Origin: Paenibacillus whitsoniae
GTDB lineage: Bacteria; Bacillota; Bacilli; Paenibacillales; NBRC-103111
NCBI RefSeq assembly: GCF_003955665.1
Contig: NZ_RXHU01000101.1
Span: 1 to 35,173 of the forward strand
DNA: 35,173 nucleotides
Direction: 5' to 3'
Position numbers and translations under genes: made by a program. The notes under the pieces are model-generated. The model searched no databases, was not told the DNA's origin, and saw nothing but the letters and a program-made list of their open reading frames with translations. This document shows positions 14,259-22,329 of this stretch, piece by piece. Every line of letters starts with the position of its first letter. Positions within the stretch are counted from its first letter, which is position 1.

Positions 14259-15038
14259 TTACACCTCTATGTTCTGCGAGCCGTGCTGCACGTACTCGGC
14301 CTGCTTCGCCTCCAAACGAATTTTGTCATCTACGCGCAGAAACACAAGCTCCTTCCGCTTGCACTCCGCCAAAAATTCCTCCAGTGCTTCCAGCATATAG
14401 CGCGGCGCAAAGCGGTCAGCGCCCAACGTCTGACCGCTATCGTGCAGTACGATGATATCGTTATGCTTGAGCCGTGCAAGCAGCTTGCGCTTTATGCGTT
14501 CTTTTCCGCCGCTGCAGCGCCAGTCTTTCACCATCAGCGTCCACAGCACAAATTGATATTTACGCGCCAGCAGGAAATCGAACACATTGATGACGCCCCA
14601 CGGCGGCCTGTAATACATCGGTTTGCTGCCGGTAATTCCGACAATGACATTTTCCGTATCCTGCAGCTGCTTCCTGACTTTTTTCGGTGTCAGCAGTGCA
14701 TTCGACCAATGTCGATAATTATGAATGCCGATTAAATGCCCTTCGTCTTGCATGCGTTTAATCAGTTCCGGATGCTGCTCCGCTTTCGACCCGAGCACGA
14801 AGAATGCAGCCTGGATACGGTACTTGCGAAGCAAATTCAGCAGCTGCGGCGTATACGCCGGATCAGGCCCATCATCGAATGTTAACGCAATGCCGGTCGA
14901 GCGGTTTCTTTTATAGAATGACTTTCCCCCGATTACGCGGACAATGACCGTAGGGATGAATGAATAGCCGCACAAACCGATCAAGAACCAGAACGATACG
15001 GTTTTGACATGATGAAAACTCAACAGGGTGAACTCCAT
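14259..15038 (-). CDS. Membrane-anchored polysaccharide deacetylase (NodB homology), 259 aa
   Basis: One membrane segment (about residues 14-36) places the catalytic domain outside. Motif 1 TFDDGPD (53-59; Asp55 base, Asp56 metal), motif 2 GIHNYRH (His106 and His110 as metal ligands) and motif 3 RPPWG (144-148) are intact, and LHDSG follows near residue 207. The family removes N- or O-acetyl groups from cell-wall polysaccharides using a divalent metal. It starts 20 bases after the glycosyltransferase and is the last gene of the operon with the response regulator and histidine kinase, so an envelope-modifying role under their control is likely. The precise polymer is unknown. Confidence 0.9.
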   Translation of the reverse strand: MEFTLLSFHHVKTVSFWFLIGLCGYSFIPTVIVRVIGGKSFYKRNRSTGIALTFDDGPDPAYTPQLLNLLRKYRIQAAFFVLGSKAEQHPELIKRMQDEGHLIGIHNYRHWSNALLTPKKVRKQLQDTENVIVGITGSKPMYYRPPWGVINVFDFLLARKYQFVLWTLMVKDWRCSGGKERIKRKLLARLKHNDIIVLHDSGQTLGADRFAPRYMLEALEEFLAECKRKELVFLRVDDKIRLEAKQAEYVQHGSQNIEV

Positions 15039-15058
15039 AGCGGCTGCATCCTCCCTCT

Positions 15059-16180
15059 TTAGATAGATATCGACATCCCCTTCTGCACACAGCGGTACAA
15101 GATGTCGCTCACAATATGAACCGATGCATGACTGCGCTGCAGCGCCTCCATGCGCTCCTGTACCTCGCTCGCTATTTCCGGGTGCGCGAGGTAATAAGTG
15201 ATGTTCCCGACAAGCTCTTCCAACGAATTGGAAATCGAAGCGACGCCGCGGCTCGCCAAATATCTGGCATTCTCCTTTTCCTGACCGGCATGCGGCTTAT
15301 AGATGAAAATCGGAAGTTTGGACACCAGTGCTTCCGTAAGAGTAAGCCCGCCTGCCTTGGTCAAGATGCAGCACGCTTCCGCCATCATCCGCTGCATCGC
15401 CTCCACATACCCGTGGACCGTGATACGCGGATGCCCGGCGAACTGCTCGTCAAGACGCTTTTGCAGCTTATGATTATTGCCGCACACGACGTTCAGCTCG
15501 CAGTCCGGTATAACGGAGAGCTCCTGCAGCAGCTCTTCCATATAGCTGTTCACGCCGGCATCTGCCGCCATGATTAACATTTTGCGAGCTGCGGTGTTCG
15601 CCCCCTGCCCCTGCTTGCTCTGCGCAAATTCCTGGCGAATGGGAATGCCGCTGACCTTGACCCGTTCTCTGCTCACGCCACGAAACACAAGCTGCCGCTT
15701 CAGCTCCTCCGTCGCCACATAATATGTATCGACATTGGTGTGAAGCCAGCTCGCATGCAAGGCGTAGTCGGTCAGAATCGTTACGTTCTGAATCCCCATG
15801 GAACGGCAAATTTCCGGCGCGGCGCCGAACGGGAACGTATTAATAACGACATCGGGCCTTTCCTGTTCGATGAGCTCTCGCAGCTTTTTTTGCCCCAAAT
15901 AGATCATCGATTTCTGAAACAGCGCCGTCTGTTTCGTCTCCCGTGTCAGATAGTAGCACCATCCATAGTAATCCAATCCAAACCGTGAGCTTTTCAGACT
16001 TGTATCGATGAGTTTGGTTGTCAGCAGATGGATAAATGGATGCCCCTCTTTCATCAGATTCACGACTTTGACATGCTCGATCCCTTGGTTGACAAATTGT
16101 TGATACAGCGCCTTGGACGCTTGAAGATGCCCATTGCCGTAGCTGGCTGTAAGAATCAATATACGCGGGTTCGCATTCAT
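15059..16180 (-). CDS. GT28 glycosyltransferase, MGDG synthase / UgtP type, 373 aa
   Basis: The start is ATG at 16180, ten bases after AAAGGTGG and 17 bases after the kinase stop. Upstream in-frame ATGs overlap the kinase gene. Residues 13-18 SYGNGH match the N-terminal lipid-acceptor loop of MGDG synthase and UgtP. TKAGGLTLTEA (274-284) and QEKENARYL (300-308) are the nucleotide-sugar binding region of family GT28. These membrane-associated enzymes transfer glucose or galactose to diacylglycerol, giving glycolipids that anchor lipoteichoic acid. The sugar and product cannot be read from sequence. The operon context (two-component system, deacetylase) suggests envelope adjustment. Confidence 0.87.
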   Translation of the reverse strand: MNANPRILILTASYGNGHLQASKALYQQFVNQGIEHVKVVNLMKEGHPFIHLLTTKLIDTSLKSSRFGLDYYGWCYYLTRETKQTALFQKSMIYLGQKKLRELIEQERPDVVINTFPFGAAPEICRSMGIQNVTILTDYALHASWLHTNVDTYYVATEELKRQLVFRGVSRERVKVSGIPIRQEFAQSKQGQGANTAARKMLIMAADAGVNSYMEELLQELSVIPDCELNVVCGNNHKLQKRLDEQFAGHPRITVHGYVEAMQRMMAEACCILTKAGGLTLTEALVSKLPIFIYKPHAGQEKENARYLASRGVASISNSLEELVGNITYYLAHPEIASEVQERMEALQRSHASVHIVSDILYRCVQKGMSISI

Positions 16181-16197
16181 CGCTGGGATTCCACCTT

Positions 16198-17628
16198 TCA
16201 TCGCATAGGAATATCGCTCCAAGCGGCAGGGACGAGCGGAAAGGTCAGTTCCACGCAGCTCCCCTTGCCTTCCTCACTTTCTATGGCAATCGTCCCCTGA
16301 TACTGCTGTACGAGCTGTTTGGCGATCGCGAGGCCAAGTCCTGTGCCGCCGATTTCTTGATTGCGTGCTTTATCAACCCGGTAGAACCGGTCGAAAATAT
16401 GCGGCAAGTCGGCAGCCGGAATGCCGATACCGTGATCTTGCACGCGAATTTGAACTGTTCTTTTTAAACAAACACCTTCGATTTCAATCGTTTTTCGATG
16501 GACGGAGTATTTCACAGCATTATCCAGCACGATCATCAGAATCTGTTCCAGATGCATCGGACTGACAAGCAGCTGGACCTCTTCAATCGTAGACAGATGA
16601 TCGATAAATTGAAAGTCCGGATTCAGAATCTCGAAGCGCTTCACCGTCTCACGAATAGAAGGCACCGCCAAAATCGGCTCCGCGACAAGGGGATATTGAT
16701 TCGATTCCGCTTTCGTTAACGTTAACAGCTCTTGAACGAGCTTTTTCAATCGCCTGACCTCGTAAAGAGAAGCTTCCAGCGATTCATCCAGGACGGCCGG
16801 ATCCGACTTGCCCCATCGATTGAGCAGGGACAGGTGGCCTTCCAGAATCGTAATCGGCGTTCGCAATTCGTGGGAAGCATCCTCGACAAACTGCTTTTGC
16901 TGCTTGAACGAAATTTCAAGCTGCCCCATCAAATCGTTGAACATCATCGCGAGCCCCGACAGTTCATCCCCATTTTGAATATTGTCGACCCGCACGGTCA
17001 GCCCCTTCTTCTTAACGCTGCGGATCGTGGACGCCAATGCCCGAATCGGACGCATAAACGTTCTGGCAATCGCCAGCCCGCTGAGCACGCTGATAAAGAC
17101 GGCCAGAACGCCTCCAATCAACATGACCCAGAGCAGCCGCTCGCTGAAATAATCGAACGTTTCCAGATTGCTGCCGAGCTCCAGCGTGCCCTGGAAACTG
17201 GCCGTGTTCAGCGGACTCCGATAGATGAGCAAATGAAAATCGCGAAACGTCGTGTCATATAGCTGAGGGGCATCCGCACGCCGCGGCGCCACCCACTCCG
17301 GATTAAAATGGTTAGCAATCGTCAGCAGTGCTTTGCCGTTATCGTCGAGAATGCGCGCGAACTGATTTTTGCCGGTGAGCTTCTCAATAAAAGAACGACT
17401 TTCCGGAAGCTGAAGATCGTTTGCAGACTTATTTTGCAGAAAATCCTGCAGTTGCATCATACCGACCTGAATCTTGTCCTCTTCCTGCTTCATCATCAAC
17501 TGCTTGAGCACATGATACTGCGCAAAATTATAGGAAGCAAACAGAAGGAAAATTAGCAGCGCCGCCCCCAGCATTAATTTCCACTTAATTGGAAGTCGTC
17601 TAATCCATGTCAGCACCCATTTCTTCAT
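16198..17628 (-). CDS. Sensor histidine kinase with extracellular loop and HAMP, 476 aa
   Basis: Two membrane segments (about 18-38 and 164-190) enclose a sensor domain of roughly 125 residues outside the cell. HAMP follows (about 190-240). The H-box FVEDASHELRTP has the phospho-acceptor His253, the N-box is DNAVKYS (369-375), G1 is DHGIGIP (398-404) and G2 GGTGLGL (427-433). The layout is that of ArlS/YkoH-type kinases. The ATG overlaps the response-regulator stop by four bases. The signal is unknown; the co-transcribed glycolipid synthase and deacetylase suggest that it monitors the envelope. Confidence 0.93.
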   Translation of the reverse strand: MKKWVLTWIRRLPIKWKLMLGAALLIFLLFASYNFAQYHVLKQLMMKQEEDKIQVGMMQLQDFLQNKSANDLQLPESRSFIEKLTGKNQFARILDDNGKALLTIANHFNPEWVAPRRADAPQLYDTTFRDFHLLIYRSPLNTASFQGTLELGSNLETFDYFSERLLWVMLIGGVLAVFISVLSGLAIARTFMRPIRALASTIRSVKKKGLTVRVDNIQNGDELSGLAMMFNDLMGQLEISFKQQKQFVEDASHELRTPITILEGHLSLLNRWGKSDPAVLDESLEASLYEVRRLKKLVQELLTLTKAESNQYPLVAEPILAVPSIRETVKRFEILNPDFQFIDHLSTIEEVQLLVSPMHLEQILMIVLDNAVKYSVHRKTIEIEGVCLKRTVQIRVQDHGIGIPAADLPHIFDRFYRVDKARNQEIGGTGLGLAIAKQLVQQYQGTIAIESEEGKGSCVELTFPLVPAAWSDIPMR

Positions 17629-18299
17629 CGCATCACATAACCAATACCGCGAACCGTCTGAATACAGCTCGCCTCACCGGGTACATCCAGTTTATTTCGT
17701 AAATAGCGGACATAGACGTCCACAACGTTTGTTTCAACGAGAGAGTCGAAGCCCCAGACTTGATCCAGCAGCATATCGCGCGTGAGAACCAGATGATGAT
17801 TTTTCACAAACATCACGAGCAGATCGAACTCACGCTTCGTCAGATCGACCAGTTCCTCTCCCCGGTAAACGAGCCTGGCATCCAAGTCGACTCTGACAGG
17901 CCCAAAAGCAAGCTGCGCATGCCCCGCATCGCTTTCCAACTCAATGCGTCTGAACACCGCTCGAATGCGCGCGAGCAGCTCTTCAATCGCAAACGGCTTC
18001 GGAATGTAGTCATCTGCCCCGCTGTCGAAACCGGACACGCGGTCGGTCACGTTATCCCTGGCTGTGAGCATAACAATCGGCGTCTTCTTGACCGCCCGAA
18101 TCCGCCCGCACACCTCAAGCCCGTTTAGCTCAGGCAGCATAATATCGAGCAAAATGAGATCCCAGTCCTCTTGCAGGGCGAGCGCCAAACCGGATTTGCC
18201 ATCGTAGGCAGCCTTGACGGCGAAGGCTTCGTGCTCCAGCTCGAGCTGAATGAAGCGAACCAAGTTTTTCTCATCTTCAATGAGCAGTATGCGTTTCAG
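17625..18299 (-). CDS. OmpR/ArlR-type response regulator, 224 aa, probable CTG start
   Basis: The receiver domain only becomes complete if translation starts at CTG 18299, giving (M)KRILLIEDEKNLVRFIQLEL with the acidic pair D9/E10, Asp52 as phosphorylation site, Thr79 and Lys101. GGAAGG lies seven bases before this CTG, and no ATG, GTG or TTG exists in frame between it and the upstream stop. The next conventional start (TTG 18263) would delete the essential acidic residues. The C-terminal winged helix (DLTKREFDLLVMFVKN...VDVYVRYLRNKLD) is typical of the OmpR class. It overlaps the kinase by four bases. A strong promoter and a pair of 11-bp spaced direct repeats precede it, consistent with autoregulation. 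A sequencing error changing ATG to CTG cannot be excluded. Confidence 0.9.
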   Translation of the reverse strand: MKRILLIEDEKNLVRFIQLELEHEAFAVKAAYDGKSGLALALQEDWDLILLDIMLPELNGLEVCGRIRAVKKTPIVMLTARDNVTDRVSGFDSGADDYIPKPFAIEELLARIRAVFRRIELESDAGHAQLAFGPVRVDLDARLVYRGEELVDLTKREFDLLVMFVKNHHLVLTRDMLLDQVWGFDSLVETNVVDVYVRYLRNKLDVPGEASCIQTVRGIGYVMR

Positions 18300-18331
18300 A
18301 CGTATCCCTTCCTTCGCGCCATTTCTACCAT

Positions 18332-18360
18332 TTTATCCCACAATCATGTCAGGATGTCAA
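18332..18360 (-). promoter_or_regulatory. Sigma-A promoter of the response-regulator operon
   Basis: Minus-strand consensus -35 TTGACA (18355-18360), 17-base spacer, -10 GATAAA (18332-18337). The predicted start lies about 25 bases before the CTG start codon. Confidence 0.75.
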
Positions 18361-18391
18361 TTTTCTTACTACTAGCAGTTTACCCGAAGAA

Positions 18392-18410
18392 CATGAGAAG
18401 TCCATGAGAA
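18392..18410 (-). promoter_or_regulatory. Direct repeats, candidate response-regulator binding site
   Basis: CATGAGAA occurs at 18392-18399 and again at 18403-18410, exactly 11 bases apart, 30-50 bases upstream of the -35. OmpR-class regulators bind such tandem half-sites on one face of the helix, so autoregulation is plausible. Confidence 0.5.
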
Positions 18411-18424
18411 AATATTAAATTTAC

Positions 18425-18461
18425 AAAAAAATAAAAACCGCTTTCCCTATAGGAAAACGGT
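18425..18461 (-). terminator. Rho-independent terminator after the DUF2653 gene
   Basis: ACCGCTTTCC (18437-18446) pairs with GGAAAACGGT (18452-18461), 10 bp with one G-U pair, then a T-rich run on the minus strand (18425-18436). It lies 17 bases after the DUF2653 stop and separates it from the response-regulator promoter. Confidence 0.92.
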
Positions 18462-18478
18462 TCTGAAGTGGAATAGCG

Positions 18479-18757
18479 TTAAACGGCGATGTCTGCGACA
18501 ATCTCTTCTTCCAGCGTTAAGCGGATCTGGTCCCAGAACACACGCAATTGAAACTCATTGTATAAATATTGCACAATCGCCTCGAACATATTGGACTGGG
18601 TCAAAATTTGACTGCGGCCCTGCGTATGAATTTCTGCGGAGAAACCGAGATCCTCGTCCCACATCAATTCCACATCCACGTCCGTTGGCTTCAGCCCTTT
18701 GCGCTGCGCCATATGAAGGCACAGCGCGTTCACAATGTCCTGTTCCGATAAACGCAT
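18479..18757 (-). CDS. YxcD-family protein (DUF2653), 92 aa
   Basis: The product begins MRLSEQDIVNALCLHMAQRKG, continues with VDVELMWDEDLGFSAEI and ends in an acidic EEEIVADIAV tail; this pattern fits the DUF2653/YxcD family of small cytoplasmic Bacillales proteins of unknown function. ATG at 18757 is chosen with AGGAG 11 bases upstream. A GTG four codons earlier sits on top of the ribosome binding site. It follows the small membrane protein gene within two bases and shares its transcript, so it probably belongs to the same sigma-W-type response. Confidence 0.8.
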   Translation of the reverse strand: MRLSEQDIVNALCLHMAQRKGLKPTDVDVELMWDEDLGFSAEIHTQGRSQILTQSNMFEAIVQYLYNEFQLRVFWDQIRLTLEEEIVADIAV

Positions 18758-18759
18758 CG

Positions 18760-19197
18760 TTAGTTCCACTCCTGATTATGCTTCGGTTTGCGCTTTTGCT
18801 TGAAGTACGCCACAATGCGCATAATGAGCATGATAACCACGATAATCGCCAGGACATTAACCATCAGTCCCAGGATGTTGCCCAGGAAGCCCATGCCCCC
18901 GAACAAACCGCCGAACAGCATGCCGGCAATACCGCCGATCAGGAGACCTTTCATCAAACCGCCACTGAAAAATCCAGGCTTCTTCGTCGCCGTTGTCGAA
19001 CCGGTGGTTGTCTTCGTTGCGTTATTCGTGTTAGTCTCGGTTTTCGTCGTGTTGCTCGTCGTAGCTTTCTGCTGATTGCTTGGCGTGTAGCTCTTCTTAG
19101 GCGCTTTGTATGACGTTTTCGCGGAAACGATTGTCGGCACTGTCACCGAGAACACCAGCATACTTGCCATGATGAGCGTAATTACTTTTTTCAGCAT
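18760..19197 (-). CDS. Small secreted/membrane protein with glycine-rich hydrophobic segment, 145 aa
   Basis: ATG at 19197 follows GGAGG by 11 bases. Residues 1-26 form a signal peptide (MLKKVITLIMASMLVFSVT, cleavage likely after VSA). A Thr/Asn/Lys low-complexity linker of about 50 residues follows, then a Gly/Leu/Met-rich stretch (GGIAGMLFGGLFGGMGFLG) resembling the N-terminal segment of Tim44-like bacterial proteins, a strong membrane segment, and a basic tail. No Tim44 domain is present. Function is unknown. The sigma-W-like promoter directly upstream suggests induction by membrane or cell-wall stress, which suits a membrane-inserting protein. Confidence 0.82.
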   Translation of the reverse strand: MLKKVITLIMASMLVFSVTVPTIVSAKTSYKAPKKSYTPSNQQKATTSNTTKTETNTNNATKTTTGSTTATKKPGFFSGGLMKGLLIGGIAGMLFGGLFGGMGFLGNILGLMVNVLAIIVVIMLIMRIVAYFKQKRKPKHNQEWN

Positions 19198-19259
19198 TGT
19201 GTCTGAACCCTCCAGGTTTGAGAATTGATTGAAAGTCTTGTCACTTTCATCCCATTCTA

Positions 19260-19285
19260 TACGCCTGCCGAGCAATTTGGTTTCA
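19260..19285 (-). promoter_or_regulatory. ECF sigma-W-type promoter
   Basis: Minus strand TGAAAC (19280-19285), exactly 16 bases, then CGTA (19260-19263): identical to the Bacillus sigma-W consensus. It overlaps the end of the histidine kinase gene and lies about 63 bases before the start codon of the small membrane protein. Confidence 0.7.
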
Positions 19286-20443
19286 AGGTTTGTCCGATTT
19301 GTTGAATATAAAATGAAACGTTGACCCGCGCTCGTCGCTCTGAATCTTAATTTCTGCGTCATGACGCCTTGCAATGTCAAAGCAAATCGAAAGTCCCAGG
19401 CCTGTTCCGTTCTCTTTCGTTGTCAGAAACGGCGTCCCCAATTTCTTAAGGATGTGCGGAGGGATGCCTTTTCCTTCATCCTTCACGGAAAAGCCAAGCT
19501 GCACCACGCTCTCAAACAAGGAAATGGTCACGCAAGCGCCTTTCTCCGACGCTTCCAAGCTGTTTCTCACCAGATTGATCAAAACTTGCTGAATCTCTTT
19601 CGCATTGAAGCTCAGCCGCGACACTTGAGCCGGGATAAACTTGATTCGCTTCCCCATCATCAACGCATCCGCTTCCAAGATGGGCATGACCGCTTGAAAC
19701 GTCGCCAGCAAATCCTGCTCTTCGCATTCTTGCGGGTCGTTATGCTTCGCGAGTGACAAAAAATTACCGATGATTTCATTCGCCCGATCCAGCTCGCTAA
19801 TGATGAGGTCATAATAATTATGATGGTTTGGCGTCTTGCTCTGCTGCATCAACTGCAGGAAGCCGCGCACAGTCGTGATCGGATTGCGGACCTCATGACT
19901 GATGCTTGCCGCCATCTGGGCGACCAAACTAAGTCGATCAAGCCTCGTTATTTCATTGCGAAGTTGGGCGTACTCTTCCACTTTTTCATCTATAATCTTC
20001 TCTAAAATCGTTTTATCCGTACGCACTTGTCGTTCTCTCAGGACATACTTGGTAATATCCTCCGAAGATGCAACGACACCGAGTACGTCACCTCTTTGAT
20101 TTAGTATCGGACTTGAATTCCAGACGGAGACCAGCCGATGATCGTCTTCCCATACAAATTCCAACACTTCCTCGCGCACTTCCACTTGCTGGGATCCGGA
20201 GCGTTGCATCGGCATCTCTTCAGGCTCGAGCTCGATGCCGTCCCGATACACTTTTACGTTCGGGGACTCGCTCGCCGAATGCGAGAAATTGCAGCCTGAC
20301 GAAATGCGCAGCATCGATGAAGCTTTAGCGTTGTGGAAGATCTTCGTACAATACGGGTCAGTGGCCAATGAAATGCCGCCTGGAGATTTTTCAAAAATCG
20401 ACCAGTATTCGTTCGGGATTTGGTTGCCGGTTTCAAATAGCAT
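19283..20443 (-). CDS. Cytoplasmic PAS-domain sensor histidine kinase, 386 aa
   Basis: ATG at 20443 lies directly behind GGAAGGA. A longer frame to 20581 would begin inside the neighbouring terminator and is rejected. Residues of about 10-135 form one PAS sensor domain, ending in VLGVVASSEDITKYVL. Dimerisation helix: SLVAQMAASISHEVRNPITTVRGFL with phospho-acceptor His183. ATPase: N-box NLVRNSLEAS (290-299), G1 DEGKGIP (322-328), G2 NGTGLGLSI (345-353). No membrane segment is seen. The architecture resembles the soluble or orphan sporulation kinases of Bacillales, and no response regulator is adjacent, so it may feed the Spo0F phosphorelay; this is inferred. Confidence 0.9.
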   Translation of the reverse strand: MLFETGNQIPNEYWSIFEKSPGGISLATDPYCTKIFHNAKASSMLRISSGCNFSHSASESPNVKVYRDGIELEPEEMPMQRSGSQQVEVREEVLEFVWEDDHRLVSVWNSSPILNQRGDVLGVVASSEDITKYVLRERQVRTDKTILEKIIDEKVEEYAQLRNEITRLDRLSLVAQMAASISHEVRNPITTVRGFLQLMQQSKTPNHHNYYDLIISELDRANEIIGNFLSLAKHNDPQECEEQDLLATFQAVMPILEADALMMGKRIKFIPAQVSRLSFNAKEIQQVLINLVRNSLEASEKGACVTISLFESVVQLGFSVKDEGKGIPPHILKKLGTPFLTTKENGTGLGLSICFDIARRHDAEIKIQSDERGSTFHFIFNKSDKP

Positions 20444-20578
20444 AAGATTCCTTCCCAAAAAGCGATGAGCCGATCCTTGTTCGCTCTTCTTTTCTATGTA
20501 GTAAATGCTGATGACAATGATTATTTCGATTTTAAGAATCAAAATCCCTTCAACGACTTGTAAATAGGCTGTTGGTAC

Positions 20579-20605
20579 CAAAAAAAAAGCCGCATTCCTG
20601 CGGCT
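20579..20605 (-). terminator. Rho-independent terminator of the glutamate-synthase-like gene
   Basis: AGCCGCA (20588-20594) pairs with TGCGGCT (20599-20605), followed by a long T-run on the minus strand (20579-20587). It begins about five bases after the stop codon. Confidence 0.92.
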
Positions 20606-20610
20606 TCTTC

Positions 20611-22176
20611 TTATGTCTCAGGATAAGGAAACAAGTCAATGATGCGCTGCGTCTGCCCATTGCTATTCGTAAAGACGACATGCTCGCGCGTCAATCCCCG
20701 CGGACTTTCCAACCCGCATGCCGCCGCCAGGGAGAATAGCCCTTCTCTCAGCTGCAAAATATAGTTCATCACGCGCCACTGCTTCTCCTCCGGCGCCAAC
20801 GCCGCCTGATACTTGGCGTCCGTCGTCGTAATGCCTGTCGGGCACTTGCCGGTATGGCACTGCAATGCCATAATGCAGCCGTTTGCCATCATAAAGCCGC
20901 GGGCGGAGTTGACGCAATCGGCCCCAAGCGCCAGCGCGATCGCCACCTTATCCGGCGTGATCAGCTTCCCGGAGGCGAAAATTTTCAGTTTCTCGCGAAC
21001 GCCGTATTTGCGGGCCGTATCGTCCAAAATGATTAAGGCTGCGTAAAGCGGCAGGCCCATACCATCGGCCATCGCCTTAAACGTGGCCCCGGAACCGCCT
21101 TCTGAACCGTCAACCGTGATAAAATCGGGCACGATGTCGAGCTCCACCATCGCCTGGAACATGGGCTCTAACCGCTTGGGATCACCGACGACGATTTTTA
21201 CGCCTACCGGCTTCCCGCCTTCCTCCTGCAGCATTCGGATGAAGCGAAGCGCTTCCTCGGGATTCGTCAGAAACTCGAAACGGTTAGGCGAGTTGACCGT
21301 TTTGCCGATCGGCACCAGCCGAGTCGCAGCCACCTTTTCTGTCACCTTCGAGCCTTCCAGATGGCCGCCGCGAATTTTCGCGCCCTGGTGAAATTTGAGC
21401 TCGAATGCTTTGATGTTCGGTATTAAGGCTTTGGCCCGAAACGCTTCGATCGAGAACTGCCCGATGTCATCCCGGAAGCCAAACAACCCAGGCCCGATCT
21501 GAGAAACTACATCTGCACCGGAAGCGAGATGCTCCTCCGCCACACCGCCCTCGCCGGTGTTGATCCACGAGCCGCCTGCCATGCTGGCGCCGTGTCCGGT
21601 CGATTGAATGTAGTTCTCGCCTACGGCGCCGAACGATGTGGCCGAAGCGCCGAACATGCCTTTCAGCCGCCAAGGGTGCTTGCGCGCCTCACCGACGATG
21701 ATCGCATCTTCATCCAGCAGCAGCCAAGGCTTGACTTGATCATCAATGAATTTTTCCTGTCGGGTAAAAAGCCCTTCATCCGTAATGACGTATTTCTTTC
21801 CGGCCAGCATGGAGGCGTTATCCACACGCAGCTCACTCGATAACTTGGGGAATATGCTGTTCGACAAGTAAAACCCCGGTTTCTCGTAGTCGCGTCTCCC
21901 ACCGAACGAAATCAGATCCGTCCGATATTTGGCTGCATACACGAGCCCTACAAAATCGGCCCGCGAAAACGGCCTTCCTTCCGTGTCATGATCGAACCAA
22001 TACTGCCGGAACTCCGGCCCCAGCTTCTCGAGCAAGTAACGGACCCATCCGAGAAACGGGTGGGAACGGATGATCGAATGCTTCGGCTGCTTGGACAGCA
22101 CATACATATATCCGAAAAAAACGAGGGGCGGAAGAATCACAATGACAAGCAACACGGTTAATAACAGAGTAAGCAC
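20611..22176 (-). CDS. FMN-binding glutamate-synthase-like protein (YerD type), 521 aa
   Basis: Start GTG at 22176, eight bases after AGGAGGT. A hydrophobic N-terminal segment (residues 2-25) anchors the protein to the membrane. The rest is the glutamate synthase FMN-binding TIM barrel: HGASMAGGSWINTGEGGV, GPGLFGFRDDIGQF, KFHQGAKIRGGHL, TVDGSEGGSGAT, and the cluster motif C434-X5-C440-X4-C445 that in GltB holds a [3Fe-4S] cluster. It lacks the glutaminase domain, so it is not a complete glutamate synthase. The match in size and layout is to Bacillus YerD-type proteins of unresolved function. It is monocistronic, with its own promoter, palindromic operator and terminator. Confidence 0.9.
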   Translation of the reverse strand: MLTLLLTVLLVIVILPPLVFFGYMYVLSKQPKHSIIRSHPFLGWVRYLLEKLGPEFRQYWFDHDTEGRPFSRADFVGLVYAAKYRTDLISFGGRRDYEKPGFYLSNSIFPKLSSELRVDNASMLAGKKYVITDEGLFTRQEKFIDDQVKPWLLLDEDAIIVGEARKHPWRLKGMFGASATSFGAVGENYIQSTGHGASMAGGSWINTGEGGVAEEHLASGADVVSQIGPGLFGFRDDIGQFSIEAFRAKALIPNIKAFELKFHQGAKIRGGHLEGSKVTEKVAATRLVPIGKTVNSPNRFEFLTNPEEALRFIRMLQEEGGKPVGVKIVVGDPKRLEPMFQAMVELDIVPDFITVDGSEGGSGATFKAMADGMGLPLYAALIILDDTARKYGVREKLKIFASGKLITPDKVAIALALGADCVNSARGFMMANGCIMALQCHTGKCPTGITTTDAKYQAALAPEEKQWRVMNYILQLREGLFSLAAACGLESPRGLTREHVVFTNSNGQTQRIIDLFPYPET

Positions 22177-22204
22177 ACTGGTTTACCTCCTGAGCGACAA
22201 TAAA

Positions 22205-22217
22205 ACTACACTGTAGT
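22205..22217 (-). promoter_or_regulatory. Palindromic operator downstream of the -10
   Basis: ACTACACTGTAGT is a perfect inverted repeat with one central base, located 10-22 bases downstream of the -10 element, about at +3 to +15. This is a classic position for a repressor. It resembles, but is one base shorter than, the TACA-NN-TGTA operators of BlaI/CopY-type repressors. Confidence 0.6.
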
Positions 22218-22226
22218 GATCTCCCT

Positions 22227-22255
22227 ATTATACGCCTTGAAGCAAATTTTGGAAA
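22227..22255 (-). promoter_or_regulatory. Sigma-A promoter of the glutamate-synthase-like gene
   Basis: Minus-strand -35 TTTCCA (22250-22255), 17-base spacer, -10 TATAAT (22227-22232). Confidence 0.65.
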
Positions 22256-22329
22256 AGAGTGTGGGAAAGCAACCTCTTGTTCTCGTTCACCCGCCGCTCT
22301 TCTGGACGGTAAACAAGCCCCCCACGAGG

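Noticed and set aside
18264..18296. TTG 18263 as start of the response regulator
   Set aside because: It would remove the first beta strand and the acidic residues required for phosphorylation, and it has no ribosome binding site at proper distance.
20444..20581. N-terminal extension of the PAS kinase with a hydrophobic helix
   Set aside because: The extended frame begins at the edge of the neighbouring terminator and has no ribosome binding site. The ATG at 20443 directly follows GGAAGGA.
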